Source: Candidatus Hecatellales archaeon ex4484_218
GTDB taxonomy: Archaea; Thermoproteota; Bathyarchaeia; Hecatellales; Hecatellaceae
Assembly (NCBI GenBank): GCA_002254975.1
Contig: NJEB01000053.1
Location: forward strand, 1 to 15,965
Length of the DNA stretch: 15,965 bases
Direction: 5' to 3'
This document shows, in pieces, positions 1 to 7,262 of the stretch. The position numbers were made by a program, and so were the translations under genes. The notes beneath the pieces are model-generated. The model made no database searches. It was not told where the DNA came from and worked only from the letters and a program-made list of their open reading frames with translations. The number at the start of each line of letters is the position of its first letter. The stretch's first letter is position 1.

Positions 1-645
1 GATAAAAAAATTGTGAAGGCTGTTTTTGATTATGTTTCTAAACTTGAAGGTTTTGGAGTTGAATGGGAGGAATTTTCTCTTCCAACCTTAAATTATGCTT
101 TACCAACTTACTATCTAATAGCTATGTCGGAAGCAAGCTCAAATTTAGCTAGGTTTGATGGGGTAAGGTATGGTTACAGAGTTTTAGATGAAAACTTAGA
201 TTGGAATCAAATGTTTTCTAAAACTAGAAGGGAAGGTTTTGGTTCAGAGGTGAAAAGAAGGATCATTCTTGGAACCTATGCTTTATCAGCAGGTTATTAT
301 GACAAATTTTTTCTAAAATCTTTAAAATCCATAACCTTAATAAAAAAAGAGTTTGAGGAGGCTTTTAAAAAATTTGATGTTTTAATTGGTCCAACAATGC
401 CTGTTCTCCCATTTAAGCTTGGTGAAAAAATAGATGACCCTTTAGCCTTGTATTTATGCGACATAGATACTGTTCCAGCTAACCTAACAGGAACACCATC
501 CATAACTTTTCCTTGTAGTTTTCAAGATGGATTGCCGATAGGAATCCAGATTATGGCTCCATTTTTTAAGGAAAATCTACTTCTAAAAATTTCCTATGCT
601 TCAGAAACATTTCTTCAGTTTAATAGGTTTAAACCAAAAATTTAG
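1..645 (+). CDS. gatA: Glutamyl-tRNA(Gln) amidotransferase subunit A, C-terminal part (partial)
   Basis: Amidase-signature subunit of GatCAB, which releases ammonia from glutamine to convert misacylated Glu-tRNA(Gln) (or Asp-tRNA(Asn)) in the cytoplasm. The frame is open from base 1, so the gene is cut by the window edge; the GTG at 13 is not its start. The 214 visible residues carry the late GatA segments: EASSNLARFDGVRYG, the GSEVKRRIILGTYALSAGYYD stretch, VLIGPTMPVLPF and the ending TGTPSITFP...GLPIGIQIMAP. The catalytic Ser-Ser-Lys triad would lie upstream of the window. The stop is 8 bases before gatB, which supports one operon and makes an alternative amidase (for example an amide hydrolase) unlikely. 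Confidence 0.95.
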   Translation, partial: DKKIVKAVFDYVSKLEGFGVEWEEFSLPTLNYALPTYYLIAMSEASSNLARFDGVRYGYRVLDENLDWNQMFSKTRREGFGSEVKRRIILGTYALSAGYYDKFFLKSLKSITLIKKEFEEAFKKFDVLIGPTMPVLPFKLGEKIDDPLALYLCDIDTVPANLTGTPSITFPCSFQDGLPIGIQIMAPFFKENLLLKISYASETFLQFNRFKPKI

Positions 646-653
646 GTGAACAA

Positions 654-2114
654 TTGTTGACCGAACAAACTAAAGTTAAGATTGGATTGGAAATTCATTG
701 TCAACTTACAAGTTTAAAAACTAAACTTTTTTGTGGATGTTCTGCTGATTATCGTGGTAAACCTCCAAACACTCATGTTTGCCCTGTATGCTTAGGTTTA
801 CCTGGAGCTATGCCTGTTATTAATAAGAAGGCTGTTGAAATGGCTTTAATGGTTGCTTTAGCTTTAAACTGTAAAATTGCTAAAACAACATTTTTTGCAC
901 GTAAAAACTACTTTTATCCAGACCTACCTAAAAACTTCCAAATATCCCAGTATGATTTGGAGGGAGGGGAACCTTTAGCCTCCAATGGTTATATAACTTT
1001 AACCGTTAATAAAACAAAAAAAACTGTTAGGATTAGAAGAATCCATTTGGAGGAAGACCCAGGTAAACTTTTCCATCCTGGTGGTATTGGTGTTTCATCT
1101 TATACGCTTATAGACTATAATAGGTCTGGTATTGCTTTAGTTGAAATTGTAACTGAGCCTGATTTTAAAAGTCCTGTTGAGGCTAGAATTTTTCTTCAAA
1201 AATTAAGGTCTATTCTTGAACATTTGGGTGTTTTTGATGGTGGTCTTGAGGGTGCTATGAGATGTGATGCAAATATTTCTGTTAAAGGTGGTGGTCGAGT
1301 TGAAATAAAAAATATTTCGTCGTTTAAGGATGTTGAAAGAGCTTTAAACTATGAGATTATTAGACAAAAAGACCTAGTAAAAAAGGGTGTAAAATTTGGG
1401 ATGGAAACAAGACATTGGGATGAGGCTAGAAGAATAACTGTTACTTTAAGAGCAAAGGAAGAGGAGCAGGATTATAGGTATTTTGTTGAACCGGACCTAT
1501 GTCCAATCCTTATTGATGAGGAATGGGTTGAAAGGTTAAAACATGAAATGCCTGAGCTTCCAGATGCAAGAAAAGAAAGATTTATGCGTGAATATGGTCT
1601 TCCAGAATATGATTCTGAAGTTTTGGTTAGTGAAAGAGCTTTAGCAGACTTTTTTGAGGAATGTGTAAAAATTTATGGTAAACCTAAACCGGTTGCCAAT
1701 TGGCTTATGGGTGATGTTCTTCAATGCTTACATAGTTTGGAAACCTCCATAGATAAATGTAAGGTTACTCCAAAACATTTGGCTGAAATGTTAATGTTAA
1801 TGGATAAAGGGGATATAAGCATAAAAATTGCAAAAAAAGTTTTGTGGGAAATGATGAAAACAGGAAAAACAGCTTTAACCATTGTTGAGGAAAAGGGTTG
1901 GAAAAGAATTACAAATATAGAGACCCTAGAAAAAATTGTGAGCAAAGTCTTTATGGAAAATCCAAAAGCTGTTAAAGATGCTTTAATAGATGAAAAAGCA
2001 ATCCATTACCTGGTTGGAAAAACAATGGAAGCAACAAAAGGGATGGCTGACCCAAATCTAACAAACCAAATAATAAGAAAAAAACTGGTTGAATGGAAAA
2101 ATAAGGAAGCATAA
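654..2114 (+). CDS. gatB: Glutamyl/aspartyl-tRNA amidotransferase subunit B
   Basis: The 486-residue GatB binds the misacylated tRNA, activates the Glu/Asp side chain with ATP and receives ammonia from GatA. The N-terminal catalytic domain opens with KIGLEIHCQL and carries the zinc-site cysteines C27, C29, C43 and C46 (CGC...CPVC). It continues with ARKNYFYPDLPKNFQISQYD and HLEEDPGK. The C-terminal third is the helical GatB/YqeY tRNA-binding tail, ending MADPNLTNQIIRKKL. Length is normal. The start is TTG 654 (a second TTG follows at 657), with GGTGA at 645-649 as ribosome-binding site overlapping the gatA stop. The family member could in principle be GatE, but the adjoining GatA and the normal GatB length argue for GatB. 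Confidence 0.97.
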   Translation: MLTEQTKVKIGLEIHCQLTSLKTKLFCGCSADYRGKPPNTHVCPVCLGLPGAMPVINKKAVEMALMVALALNCKIAKTTFFARKNYFYPDLPKNFQISQYDLEGGEPLASNGYITLTVNKTKKTVRIRRIHLEEDPGKLFHPGGIGVSSYTLIDYNRSGIALVEIVTEPDFKSPVEARIFLQKLRSILEHLGVFDGGLEGAMRCDANISVKGGGRVEIKNISSFKDVERALNYEIIRQKDLVKKGVKFGMETRHWDEARRITVTLRAKEEEQDYRYFVEPDLCPILIDEEWVERLKHEMPELPDARKERFMREYGLPEYDSEVLVSERALADFFEECVKIYGKPKPVANWLMGDVLQCLHSLETSIDKCKVTPKHLAEMLMLMDKGDISIKIAKKVLWEMMKTGKTALTIVEEKGWKRITNIETLEKIVSKVFMENPKAVKDALIDEKAIHYLVGKTMEATKGMADPNLTNQIIRKKLVEWKNKEA

Positions 2115-2118
2115 AAAA

Positions 2119-2691
2119 TTGAAGTTTAAAGAGGTCTATTTTGCAACAACAAACCTACATAAGTTCAAAGAAGCTGAAAAAATTTTTTCCAAGTATGGGT
2201 TAAATCTTAAACATTTAAATTTTAAAACAGCAGAAATTCAATCTGAAAATTTGGAGGAAATAGCTAAAAATAGTTTAAATCAAGTTTTATCCCAACATAA
2301 AATTCCAGTTTTTGTTGAGGATGCAGGTTTATTTATTAAAGTCTTAAACGGGTTTCCTGGCCCATACTCATCTTATGTTTTTAAAACTATCGGTTTAAAA
2401 GGAATCTTGAATCTTCTAGGTAAAACCAGAAATAGGGAAGCATTTTTTCTTTCAGTTATTGCTTTCGGTTCACCTTCCGGTGAACAAAAAATTTTTACTG
2501 GTAAGGTTTTAGGTAAAATAACCTTTAAAATTAGGGGTTTAGGTGGATTTGGTTTTGACCCTATTTTTCAACCTAAAAATCATAAAAAAACTTTTGGTCA
2601 AATGAATGTTGAGGAAAAAAATAGATTTTCCCATAGAGCTAAAGCTGTAAAAAAACTGGTTAAATGGCTTTTGTTTAAGGAAAAACTTTAA
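2119..2691 (+). CDS. rdgB: XTP/dITP pyrophosphatase (HAM1/RdgB family)
   Basis: House-cleaning nucleotide pyrophosphatase that hydrolyses non-canonical purine triphosphates (ITP, dITP, XTP) to the monophosphate and pyrophosphate. About 190 residues, normal for the archaeal family. Visible motifs are the N-terminal ATTNLHKFKEA substrate loop, FVEDAGLFIKVLNGFPGPYSS with the metal-binding acidic pair, GGFGFDPIF, and the C-terminal EEKNRFSHRAKA specificity motif. I chose TTG 2119, which gives MKFKEVYFATTN, the usual family beginning, and sits 4 bases after the gatB stop. An in-frame ATG at 2089 would add ten Lys-rich residues encoded inside gatB. The gene lies between the amidotransferase genes and rpsO, as in several archaea as far as I recall. 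Confidence 0.93.
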   Translation: MKFKEVYFATTNLHKFKEAEKIFSKYGLNLKHLNFKTAEIQSENLEEIAKNSLNQVLSQHKIPVFVEDAGLFIKVLNGFPGPYSSYVFKTIGLKGILNLLGKTRNREAFFLSVIAFGSPSGEQKIFTGKVLGKITFKIRGLGGFGFDPIFQPKNHKKTFGQMNVEEKNRFSHRAKAVKKLVKWLLFKEKL

Positions 2692-2711
2692 ACCTTCAAC
2701 ATCTTAAAAAT

Positions 2712-2718
2712 CTTATAT
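2712..2718 (+). promoter_or_regulatory. Possible TATA box for rpsO
   Basis: CTTATAT lies 43 bases before the CTG start of rpsO, in the only sizeable gap (69 bases) of this stretch. An archaeal start site about 25 bases downstream would fall near 2740 and leave a short leader carrying the GGGTGG ribosome-binding site. The call rests on the single motif and its position. Confidence 0.3.
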
Positions 2719-2748
2719 CCCTTATTGTTTTCTTCATTTAAAGGTTAA

Positions 2749-2754
2749 GGGTGG
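2749..2754 (+). promoter_or_regulatory. Ribosome-binding site supporting the CTG start of rpsO
   Basis: GGGTGG precedes CTG 2761 by 6 bases, the usual spacing, and resembles the archaeal GGAGGTGAT consensus. No ATG, GTG or TTG lies in frame between the upstream TAA (2746-2748) and the conserved N-terminus, so this site helps fix the unusual start. Confidence 0.45.
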
Positions 2755-2760
2755 TTTAAA

Positions 2761-3210
2761 CTGGCTAGAATTCATTGCCATAGGAAGGGTAAATCTCATT
2801 CAACAAGACCTGTATCTAAAAGAGCCCCTTCATGGTGCACTTATAGGCCTGAGGAAGTGGAGGCTTTAGTTGTAAAACTTGCTAAAGAAGGAAATACCGC
2901 ATCTATGATTGGTCAAATTCTCAGAGACCAGTATGGTATTCCTCTCGTAAAATCTATAACAGGTAAAAGTATAACCCAAATTCTTAAAGATGCAGGTTTA
3001 GCTCCAAAAATTCCAGAGGACCTTTCTGCTTTACTTCAAAAAGCTAAGGATATGGTTAGACATTTAGAAAAAAATAGAAGTGATAGAAGAAACATTCATA
3101 ATCTTCAACTATTGGAGTCAAGAATTCATAGATTGTCAGAATATTATAAAAGAAAAGGTGTTCTTCCCCCAACCTGGAAATATAAGCCTGTTGTTGGGTC
3201 TTTTATGTAA
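2761..3210 (+). CDS. rpsO: 30S ribosomal protein S15 (uS15), apparent CTG start
   Basis: Primary 16S rRNA-binding protein of the small-subunit platform. From CTG 2761 the product is 149 residues and begins MARIHCHRKGKSHSTRP, matching the archaeal/eukaryotic N-terminus (M-A-R-x-H-x-x-R-K-G-K-S). It ends with LQLLESRIHRLSEYYKRKGVLPPTWKYKP, the classical S15 signature. The first ordinary in-frame start is GTG 2857, which would remove 32 highly conserved residues, so the CTG start is much the better choice. An ATG-to-CTG sequencing or assembly error is the alternative. The gene sits in a ribosomal/DHH/KEOPS cluster typical of archaea and probably has its own promoter in the preceding gap. Confidence 0.93.
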   Translation: MARIHCHRKGKSHSTRPVSKRAPSWCTYRPEEVEALVVKLAKEGNTASMIGQILRDQYGIPLVKSITGKSITQILKDAGLAPKIPEDLSALLQKAKDMVRHLEKNRSDRRNIHNLQLLESRIHRLSEYYKRKGVLPPTWKYKPVVGSFM

Positions 3211-3228
3211 ACTTTAAATTTTAAAGTT
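3210..3228 (+). repeat. 19-base AT-rich perfect inverted repeat between rpsO and the DHH gene
   Basis: AACTTTAAA-T-TTTAAAGTT is a perfect palindrome around one central T. It begins at the last base of the rpsO stop codon and ends 2 bases before the next ATG. As RNA it could form an 8-bp stem with a 3-base loop. It could be a weak processing or attenuation hairpin, a regulator site, or chance in such AT-rich sequence. Confidence 0.4.
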
Positions 3229-3230
3229 GG

Positions 3231-4307
3231 ATGGTTATGGGGAAAAGTGAAAAAGATTTTTTTGAAAGCTGTAAAATTGCTGCTGAGGAAATTTTAAACG
3301 TATGTTATTTTGTTGCAAAAGAAATGGATGAAAAAAATTTAGACCAGTCATGTTTGGCTATTGTGGGTGCATTAGGGGATTTGCAGGATAAAACAAAAAA
3401 TAGATGTCTTCAAAGCTTAAACAAACAAATTGTTGAGGAAGCTAAAAATAAAGGCTTGGTCGAGGTTACAGAAGACCTTTTATTTTACGGTAGGGAAACA
3501 AGACCCATCCATAAAGCAATCTCAACAACCATGAATCCTTTTATTCCTGGTTTAAGTGGTGAGGAAGATAAATGTTTAGGATTTGTTGTTAACCTTGGAA
3601 TACCTTTAAAAGATGGAGACCGATGGAGGTCCATTTCAGACCTAACCCAAGAAGAAAAACAAAAAATTTTTTCCCAACTAACAATATACCTATCTTCCAA
3701 AGGTTTTTCGGAAGAATCTATTTTTCAGCTTATTGGGTGTGTTTACACTTTTTTAGAGGAAGATAAATGGACACCTTTAAGGGATGGAAGAGAATTTGCT
3801 TCTTTACTTAATGCATGTGTTAAAATGGGGAAACCTGGGATTGCTGCAAGTTTATGTTTAGGTAGTAGGGGAGAAATCCTGGATGAGGCTCAAAATCTAC
3901 TTAACGAATACCGTAAAACAATAGGTCAATGTATAAGTTTACTCATAGAAACACCTAAAACCATTGTTGAGCATGAAAAAATGTACGTGGTTAGATGTCA
4001 CAACATTGTTGATGAAAAAATGCTTAGCCCAATTGCTACTATTCTTTCAATTTCTGGGGGATTAAACCCTAACAAACCAATCATAGCTTTAACAAGCATG
4101 AAGGATGGAAGAATAAAAGTTTCGGCTAGAGCAAGCCAAACCTTAACCGATAAGGGTTTAAACATTGGTTTAATTATGCAAACAGCAGCCGAAAAAATTG
4201 GTGGAAAGGGTGGAGGACATAGTGTTGCAGCAGGTGCAACCATCCCTCAAGGAAAAGAGGGGGAATTTATTCGTTTTGTTGAACAAATGGTTAAAGAAAC
4301 CATTTAA
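3231..4307 (+). CDS. DHH-family (archaeal RecJ-like) protein lacking the DHH catalytic core
   Basis: Full-length relatives are single-strand nucleases or nucleotide phosphoesterases of about 460-480 residues, as I recall. This one has 358. Residues 8-21 (DFFESCKIAAEEIL) look like the usual family beginning. The next residues, from CYFVAKEMDEK to GALGDLQD (46-53), match the segment that normally follows the D-x-D and DHH motifs. About 110-120 residues holding those motifs therefore appear absent, in frame. The C-terminal DHHA1 part is present: RETRPIHKA, GRIKVSARAS, and GGKGGGHSVAAG with His near 330. With most Mn ligands missing it should not be an active nuclease; a binding role, decay or an assembly deletion remain possible. 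ATG 3237 is an alternative start. Confidence 0.85.
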   Translation: MVMGKSEKDFFESCKIAAEEILNVCYFVAKEMDEKNLDQSCLAIVGALGDLQDKTKNRCLQSLNKQIVEEAKNKGLVEVTEDLLFYGRETRPIHKAISTTMNPFIPGLSGEEDKCLGFVVNLGIPLKDGDRWRSISDLTQEEKQKIFSQLTIYLSSKGFSEESIFQLIGCVYTFLEEDKWTPLRDGREFASLLNACVKMGKPGIAASLCLGSRGEILDEAQNLLNEYRKTIGQCISLLIETPKTIVEHEKMYVVRCHNIVDEKMLSPIATILSISGGLNPNKPIIALTSMKDGRIKVSARASQTLTDKGLNIGLIMQTAAEKIGGKGGGHSVAAGATIPQGKEGEFIRFVEQMVKETI

Positions 4308-4341
4308 ACATTTGTATGTAAGATTAATTTTCCATCTTAAA

Positions 4342-4350
4342 CTTTATTTT
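4342..4350 (+). promoter_or_regulatory. Possible TATA box for the pcc1-serS-eS1 transcript
   Basis: CTTTATTTT lies 27-35 bases before the TTG start of pcc1, in the 69-base gap after the DHH gene. A start site about 25 bases downstream would give a nearly leaderless pcc1 transcript, in keeping with the lack of a clear ribosome-binding site there. Confidence 0.35.
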
Positions 4351-4376
4351 GAACAACCCACATTAGTTATCCGAAA

Positions 4377-4622
4377 TTGGTAAAGTTTGAAGCTGAGATT
4401 AAATTTAAAACGGTAGACAAAAAAATGGCTAAAGCTATTGCTTTAAGTGTAATTCCCGATAATTTAACGGCTCCAAAAGGTTTAAAAGTTAAAACTAAAA
4501 CTAAAAATGAAAAAATAATTTCAACTGTTAAATGTGAAAAAAGTTTTGAAACTTTTCTTGCAACCTTAGATGATTTGGTTGCAAGTTTACATTTGGCTGA
4601 AAAAATTTTAAAGGTGGTTTAA
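4377..4622 (+). CDS. pcc1: KEOPS complex subunit Pcc1
   Basis: Small (81-residue) dimerising subunit of KEOPS, which makes the universal t6A modification at position 37 of ANN-decoding tRNAs together with Kae1, Bud32 and Cgi121. The fold signature is visible: the N-terminal strand KFEAEIKFKT, then AKAIALSVIPDNLTAPKGLKV, and the C-terminal helix SFETFLATLDDLVASLHLAEKIL, corresponding to the family pattern in which a Leu/Ala-rich helix forms the dimer interface. The start is TTG 4377; no good ribosome-binding site precedes it. It ends 2 bases before serS, and the GGTGG near its end (4614-4618) probably serves serS translation. The family is short and divergent, so gene context adds weight. Confidence 0.8.
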   Translation: MVKFEAEIKFKTVDKKMAKAIALSVIPDNLTAPKGLKVKTKTKNEKIISTVKCEKSFETFLATLDDLVASLHLAEKILKVV

Positions 4623-4624
4623 AT

Positions 4625-6202
4625 TTGGAGAAGGATAAGGTTAGGATAGAGGTTGAATGTAAATTTTTGATGAGTAAGGAAATTGAAGATTTAAAAAATT
4701 TTCTTGAAAAAATTGTGGAAAAAGCAAATAATGAAGTTTTTGTAAGGGGTGTTCCTGAAATTTATCTTAAAGATGTTGCAAAAATTGTTGATTGGAATGT
4801 TGAGGATAAAAATTTAATTCTTAAGGTTATTTCAGGAACTTATGCTCGTGCTCCTTCAGCAATTTTAAGGTTTAAAAAACTTTTAGCTGAAGAATTAGGG
4901 TTAAAGTTTAAGGTTGGTGTTAGGGGTTTAGAAACCCAAAAAATTAGGTTTAAAATTCCTGTTGAGAAGATTTCAAATGAAATTTTGGGTAAGATTAAAA
5001 ATTTGACTTACGTTGAAAATGTTTACTCTGAGGAGAATAACATTGTTGTTGATTTAAAACCTGTTGAGGAAGCAGAATTAAAAAAGAATGTTCCTGATAG
5101 AGTTTTTACTGTTGTTAGGGATATATTAAGGGAAAAAAAGGAAGCTGAGGTTCCACCAGTTCCTCCATTAATTGTTGTTAGGCAAAGTGAACCTAAAAAA
5201 ATTAAGTTTAAGGATGACCCTGTTAAGGTTGCTTTAGAGCTTGGATGGATTAAAGAGTTTCCTGGTAGAGGTCAATGGACCTATACAACACCCTACGCAA
5301 AACTTCTTGAAACCATAGAAAACATTTTGCTGGAGGAAGTAATCCATAAACTTGGTTTTCAACCTTTTATGCTTCCTAAACTTATCCCCCTAGAAATCAT
5401 GCAAAAAATGCCTGGTTATTTGGAGGAAATCCCAGAAGGTATGTACTATGTTTGTCCACCACCTAGGGACCCTGAAGCCTTCACAGAATTTAAAGAAGTT
5501 GTAAGAGTTACTAAAACTGTTCCTAAAGATATTCTTAAAAATGTGGTAAAAGAGCCTGAATATGTTTTATCTCCTGCTCAATGTGAACCTTTTTGGTATT
5601 TTTTTAGCCATGAAGTTTTAAGGGTTGAAGATTTACCTTTTAAACTTTATGATAGGTCAGGTTGGACTTATCGTTGGGAAGGTGGTGGTGTTGAAGGTTT
5701 AGCTAGACTTCAAGAATTTAGAAGAATAGAACTTGTTTATATTGGAACACCTGAACAAGTTGTTGAAATTAGAGATTCTATTGTCGATAAAGTTGTGGAC
5801 GTAGTTGACCGGATACTTGAGCTTGAATGGAGGGTTGTTGCTGCAACACCTTTTTACATGAAAGGTGGTGAAATTGGAGATGTAAGTGACAGTAAAAATG
5901 TTGCTGCTTTTGATGTTGAAATTTATCTACCTTATAGAGGTGAAAAGGGTAAAGCAGAATGGCTTGAAATTGCAGGATGTTTTATTCATAAAGAAAAATT
6001 TGTGAAGAATTTTAGTATTCATGAGGCTAAAAATAGGCCAATATGGACTGGTTGCACCGGACTGGGGACTTCAAGATGGGTTACAGCTTTTCTTGCAACC
6101 CACGGATTTAACCCTAAAAATTGGCCTAGTATGGTTAAAGAAAAATTTGGTAGCTACACCTTACCTAGAACTCTTCTTTGGCCTAAAAAATTTGAGGAAT
6201 AA
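4625..6202 (+). CDS. serS: Seryl-tRNA synthetase, methanogen-type (type 2 SerRS)
   Basis: Charges tRNA(Ser) with serine. The 525-residue protein is the rare class II SerRS form first known from methanogens, not the common bacterial/eukaryotic type. An idiosyncratic N-terminal tRNA-binding domain (about 1-165) is followed by the class II core. Candidate zinc ligands that bind the serine amino group are C320 (SPAQCEPFW), E369 (RRIEL) and C477 (WTGCTGLG). The C320-E369 spacing of 49 equals that of C306-E355 in the Methanosarcina barkeri enzyme. Motif 2 is around YRWEGGGVEGLARLQEFRR (349-367) and motif 3 around GLGTSRW (479-485). It starts at TTG 4625, two bases after pcc1, so translation is probably coupled. 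Confidence 0.93.
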   Translation: MEKDKVRIEVECKFLMSKEIEDLKNFLEKIVEKANNEVFVRGVPEIYLKDVAKIVDWNVEDKNLILKVISGTYARAPSAILRFKKLLAEELGLKFKVGVRGLETQKIRFKIPVEKISNEILGKIKNLTYVENVYSEENNIVVDLKPVEEAELKKNVPDRVFTVVRDILREKKEAEVPPVPPLIVVRQSEPKKIKFKDDPVKVALELGWIKEFPGRGQWTYTTPYAKLLETIENILLEEVIHKLGFQPFMLPKLIPLEIMQKMPGYLEEIPEGMYYVCPPPRDPEAFTEFKEVVRVTKTVPKDILKNVVKEPEYVLSPAQCEPFWYFFSHEVLRVEDLPFKLYDRSGWTYRWEGGGVEGLARLQEFRRIELVYIGTPEQVVEIRDSIVDKVVDVVDRILELEWRVVAATPFYMKGGEIGDVSDSKNVAAFDVEIYLPYRGEKGKAEWLEIAGCFIHKEKFVKNFSIHEAKNRPIWTGCTGLGTSRWVTAFLATHGFNPKNWPSMVKEKFGSYTLPRTLLWPKKFEE

Positions 6203-6253
6203 ACTTATTATGGGGTTTGTTTTTCATTATTCATTCATTGTTGGTGAGGTTGG

Positions 6254-6847
6254 TTGTCAAGCCGTAGGGTTAGGGATAAATGGCGTTTAAAAACTTGGTG
6301 TACTGTTTATGCTCCATCCTATTTTGGTGGACATGAGATTGCTTTAATTCCCATAACAAGTCCTGAAAAAGCTGTGGGTAGGGTTGTTGAAACAACTCTT
6401 TACGACCTTGCTAAACAAAATATTTCCCATATGAACATTAAAATCTATTTTCAAGTTGTTAAGGTTGAAAATGCTAAAGCTGAAACTATTTTTAAGGGTC
6501 ATGAATATTCAAGGGAGTATCTTAGAAGTCTTGTACGTAGGGGTAGCTCAAGAATTGATGGAATTTTTGATGTTGTAACAAAGGATGGATATAGGGTTAG
6601 AGTTTATGCTGTTGCGTTTTCAAGAAGAAGATTAAAACCTTCTCAAGAAACCGCTATCAGAAAAATTATGGAAAAAATTGTTTTGGAAAAAAGTAAAAAT
6701 TTAACTTATGACCAGTTGGCCCATGAGGTTGTATTGGGAAAGCTTGCATCAGACATTTATAATGATGCGACAAAAATTGCTCCTTTAAGGCATGTTGGGA
6801 TTAGAAAATCTAAACTTTTGGTTCGACCTGTAGTTTCTGCAGCCTAA
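6254..6847 (+). CDS. rps3ae: 30S ribosomal protein eS1 (S3Ae)
   Basis: Archaeal/eukaryotic small-subunit protein near the mRNA exit and platform. The 197 residues follow the family: VRDKWRLKTWCTVYAPSYFGG, VGRVVETTLYDLAKQ, the YSREYLRSLVRRGSSRIDG block, SRRRLKPSQETAIRKIM and DIYNDATKIAPLRHVGIRKSKLL. TTG 6254 is chosen because a TGA lies three codons upstream and a GGTGAGG ribosome-binding site sits at 6243-6249. The N-terminus is therefore somewhat shorter and less basic than in many archaea. It ends the information-processing block; a T-tract begins directly after its stop. Confidence 0.95.
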   Translation: MSSRRVRDKWRLKTWCTVYAPSYFGGHEIALIPITSPEKAVGRVVETTLYDLAKQNISHMNIKIYFQVVKVENAKAETIFKGHEYSREYLRSLVRRGSSRIDGIFDVVTKDGYRVRVYAVAFSRRRLKPSQETAIRKIMEKIVLEKSKNLTYDQLAHEVVLGKLASDIYNDATKIAPLRHVGIRKSKLLVRPVVSAA

Positions 6848-6853
6848 TTTTTT
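6848..6853 (+). terminator. Possible T-tract terminator after the eS1 gene
   Basis: Six T bases follow the stop codon directly and precede GG. Archaeal RNA polymerase can end transcription on such U-tracts without a hairpin. The next gene has its own TATA box 8 bases further on, which fits a transcript boundary here. Confidence 0.4.
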
Positions 6854-6860
6854 GGTAAAG

Positions 6861-6882
6861 CTTATATTTTGTGCATTTGCAC
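6861..6882 (+). promoter_or_regulatory. TATA box plus palindromic operator upstream of the first Nitro_FeMo-Co gene
   Basis: CTTATATTTT (6861-6870) is a good archaeal TATA box about 40 bases before the ATG. It is followed at once by GTGCA-TT-TGCAC (6871-6882), an inverted repeat in the position where a bound regulator would block the polymerase. The same layout, with the preceding AAGCTTA shared, recurs at 7263-7284. Confidence 0.65.
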
Positions 6883-6901
6883 TTTTTCTTGGTAGTCAAC
6901 A

Positions 6902-7261
6902 ATGAAAATATGTGTAACAGCCGTAGCTGGAAGTTTGGATGCCCAAGTAGACCCAAGGTTTGGTAGATGCCAATATTTTGTGATAGTAGACCCAGAAACA
7001 ATGAGATTTGAGGCGATCCCCAATGTTAGTGCATCAGCTTTAAGCGGAGCTGGAATTCAGGCTGCTCAAATGGTAGTGGATAAAGGTGTGGATGTAGTTA
7101 TAACTGGACAGGTTGGACCTAATTCATATCAAGTATTGTCCTCAGCAGGAATAAAAATTGTAACAGGTGCTTTTGGAACTGTTAGGGAAGCTGTGGAAGC
7201 CTATAAACAGCAACAGTTGGAGGAGGTTAAACGTAGGTTGAAGGAGCTGAGGGAAGGATAA
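6902..7261 (+). CDS. Nitro_FeMo-Co (NifX/MTH1175-like) domain protein 1
   Basis: 119-residue member of the dinitrogenase iron-molybdenum cofactor biosynthesis fold (Pfam PF02579), an RNase H-like alpha/beta domain that binds metal-sulfur clusters in NifX, NafY and the orange protein. The signature VDPRFGRCQYFVIVD spans residues 16-30, preceded by strand KICVTAV. The middle holds AALVV-like cavity residues and DVVITGQVGPNSYQVL, and the end is TVREAVEAYKQ plus a charged helix. Cys residues are C4 and C23. No nitrogenase genes are in view, so a nitrogen-fixation role is not implied. It is a single gene behind an operator-bearing promoter; the next gene has its own promoter starting 1 base after this stop. 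Confidence 0.88.
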   Translation: MKICVTAVAGSLDAQVDPRFGRCQYFVIVDPETMRFEAIPNVSASALSGAGIQAAQMVVDKGVDVVITGQVGPNSYQVLSSAGIKIVTGAFGTVREAVEAYKQQQLEEVKRRLKELREG

Positions 7262-7262
7262 G

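Noticed and set aside
297..503. Minus-strand open frame of 68 codons inside gatA
   Set aside because: It is the complement of strongly conserved gatA codons and has no promoter or ribosome-binding site of its own.
6021..6290. Plus-strand open frame of 89 codons across the end of serS
   Set aside because: It runs in another frame through the conserved serS motif 3 region, and its product looks like no protein; it is a shadow.
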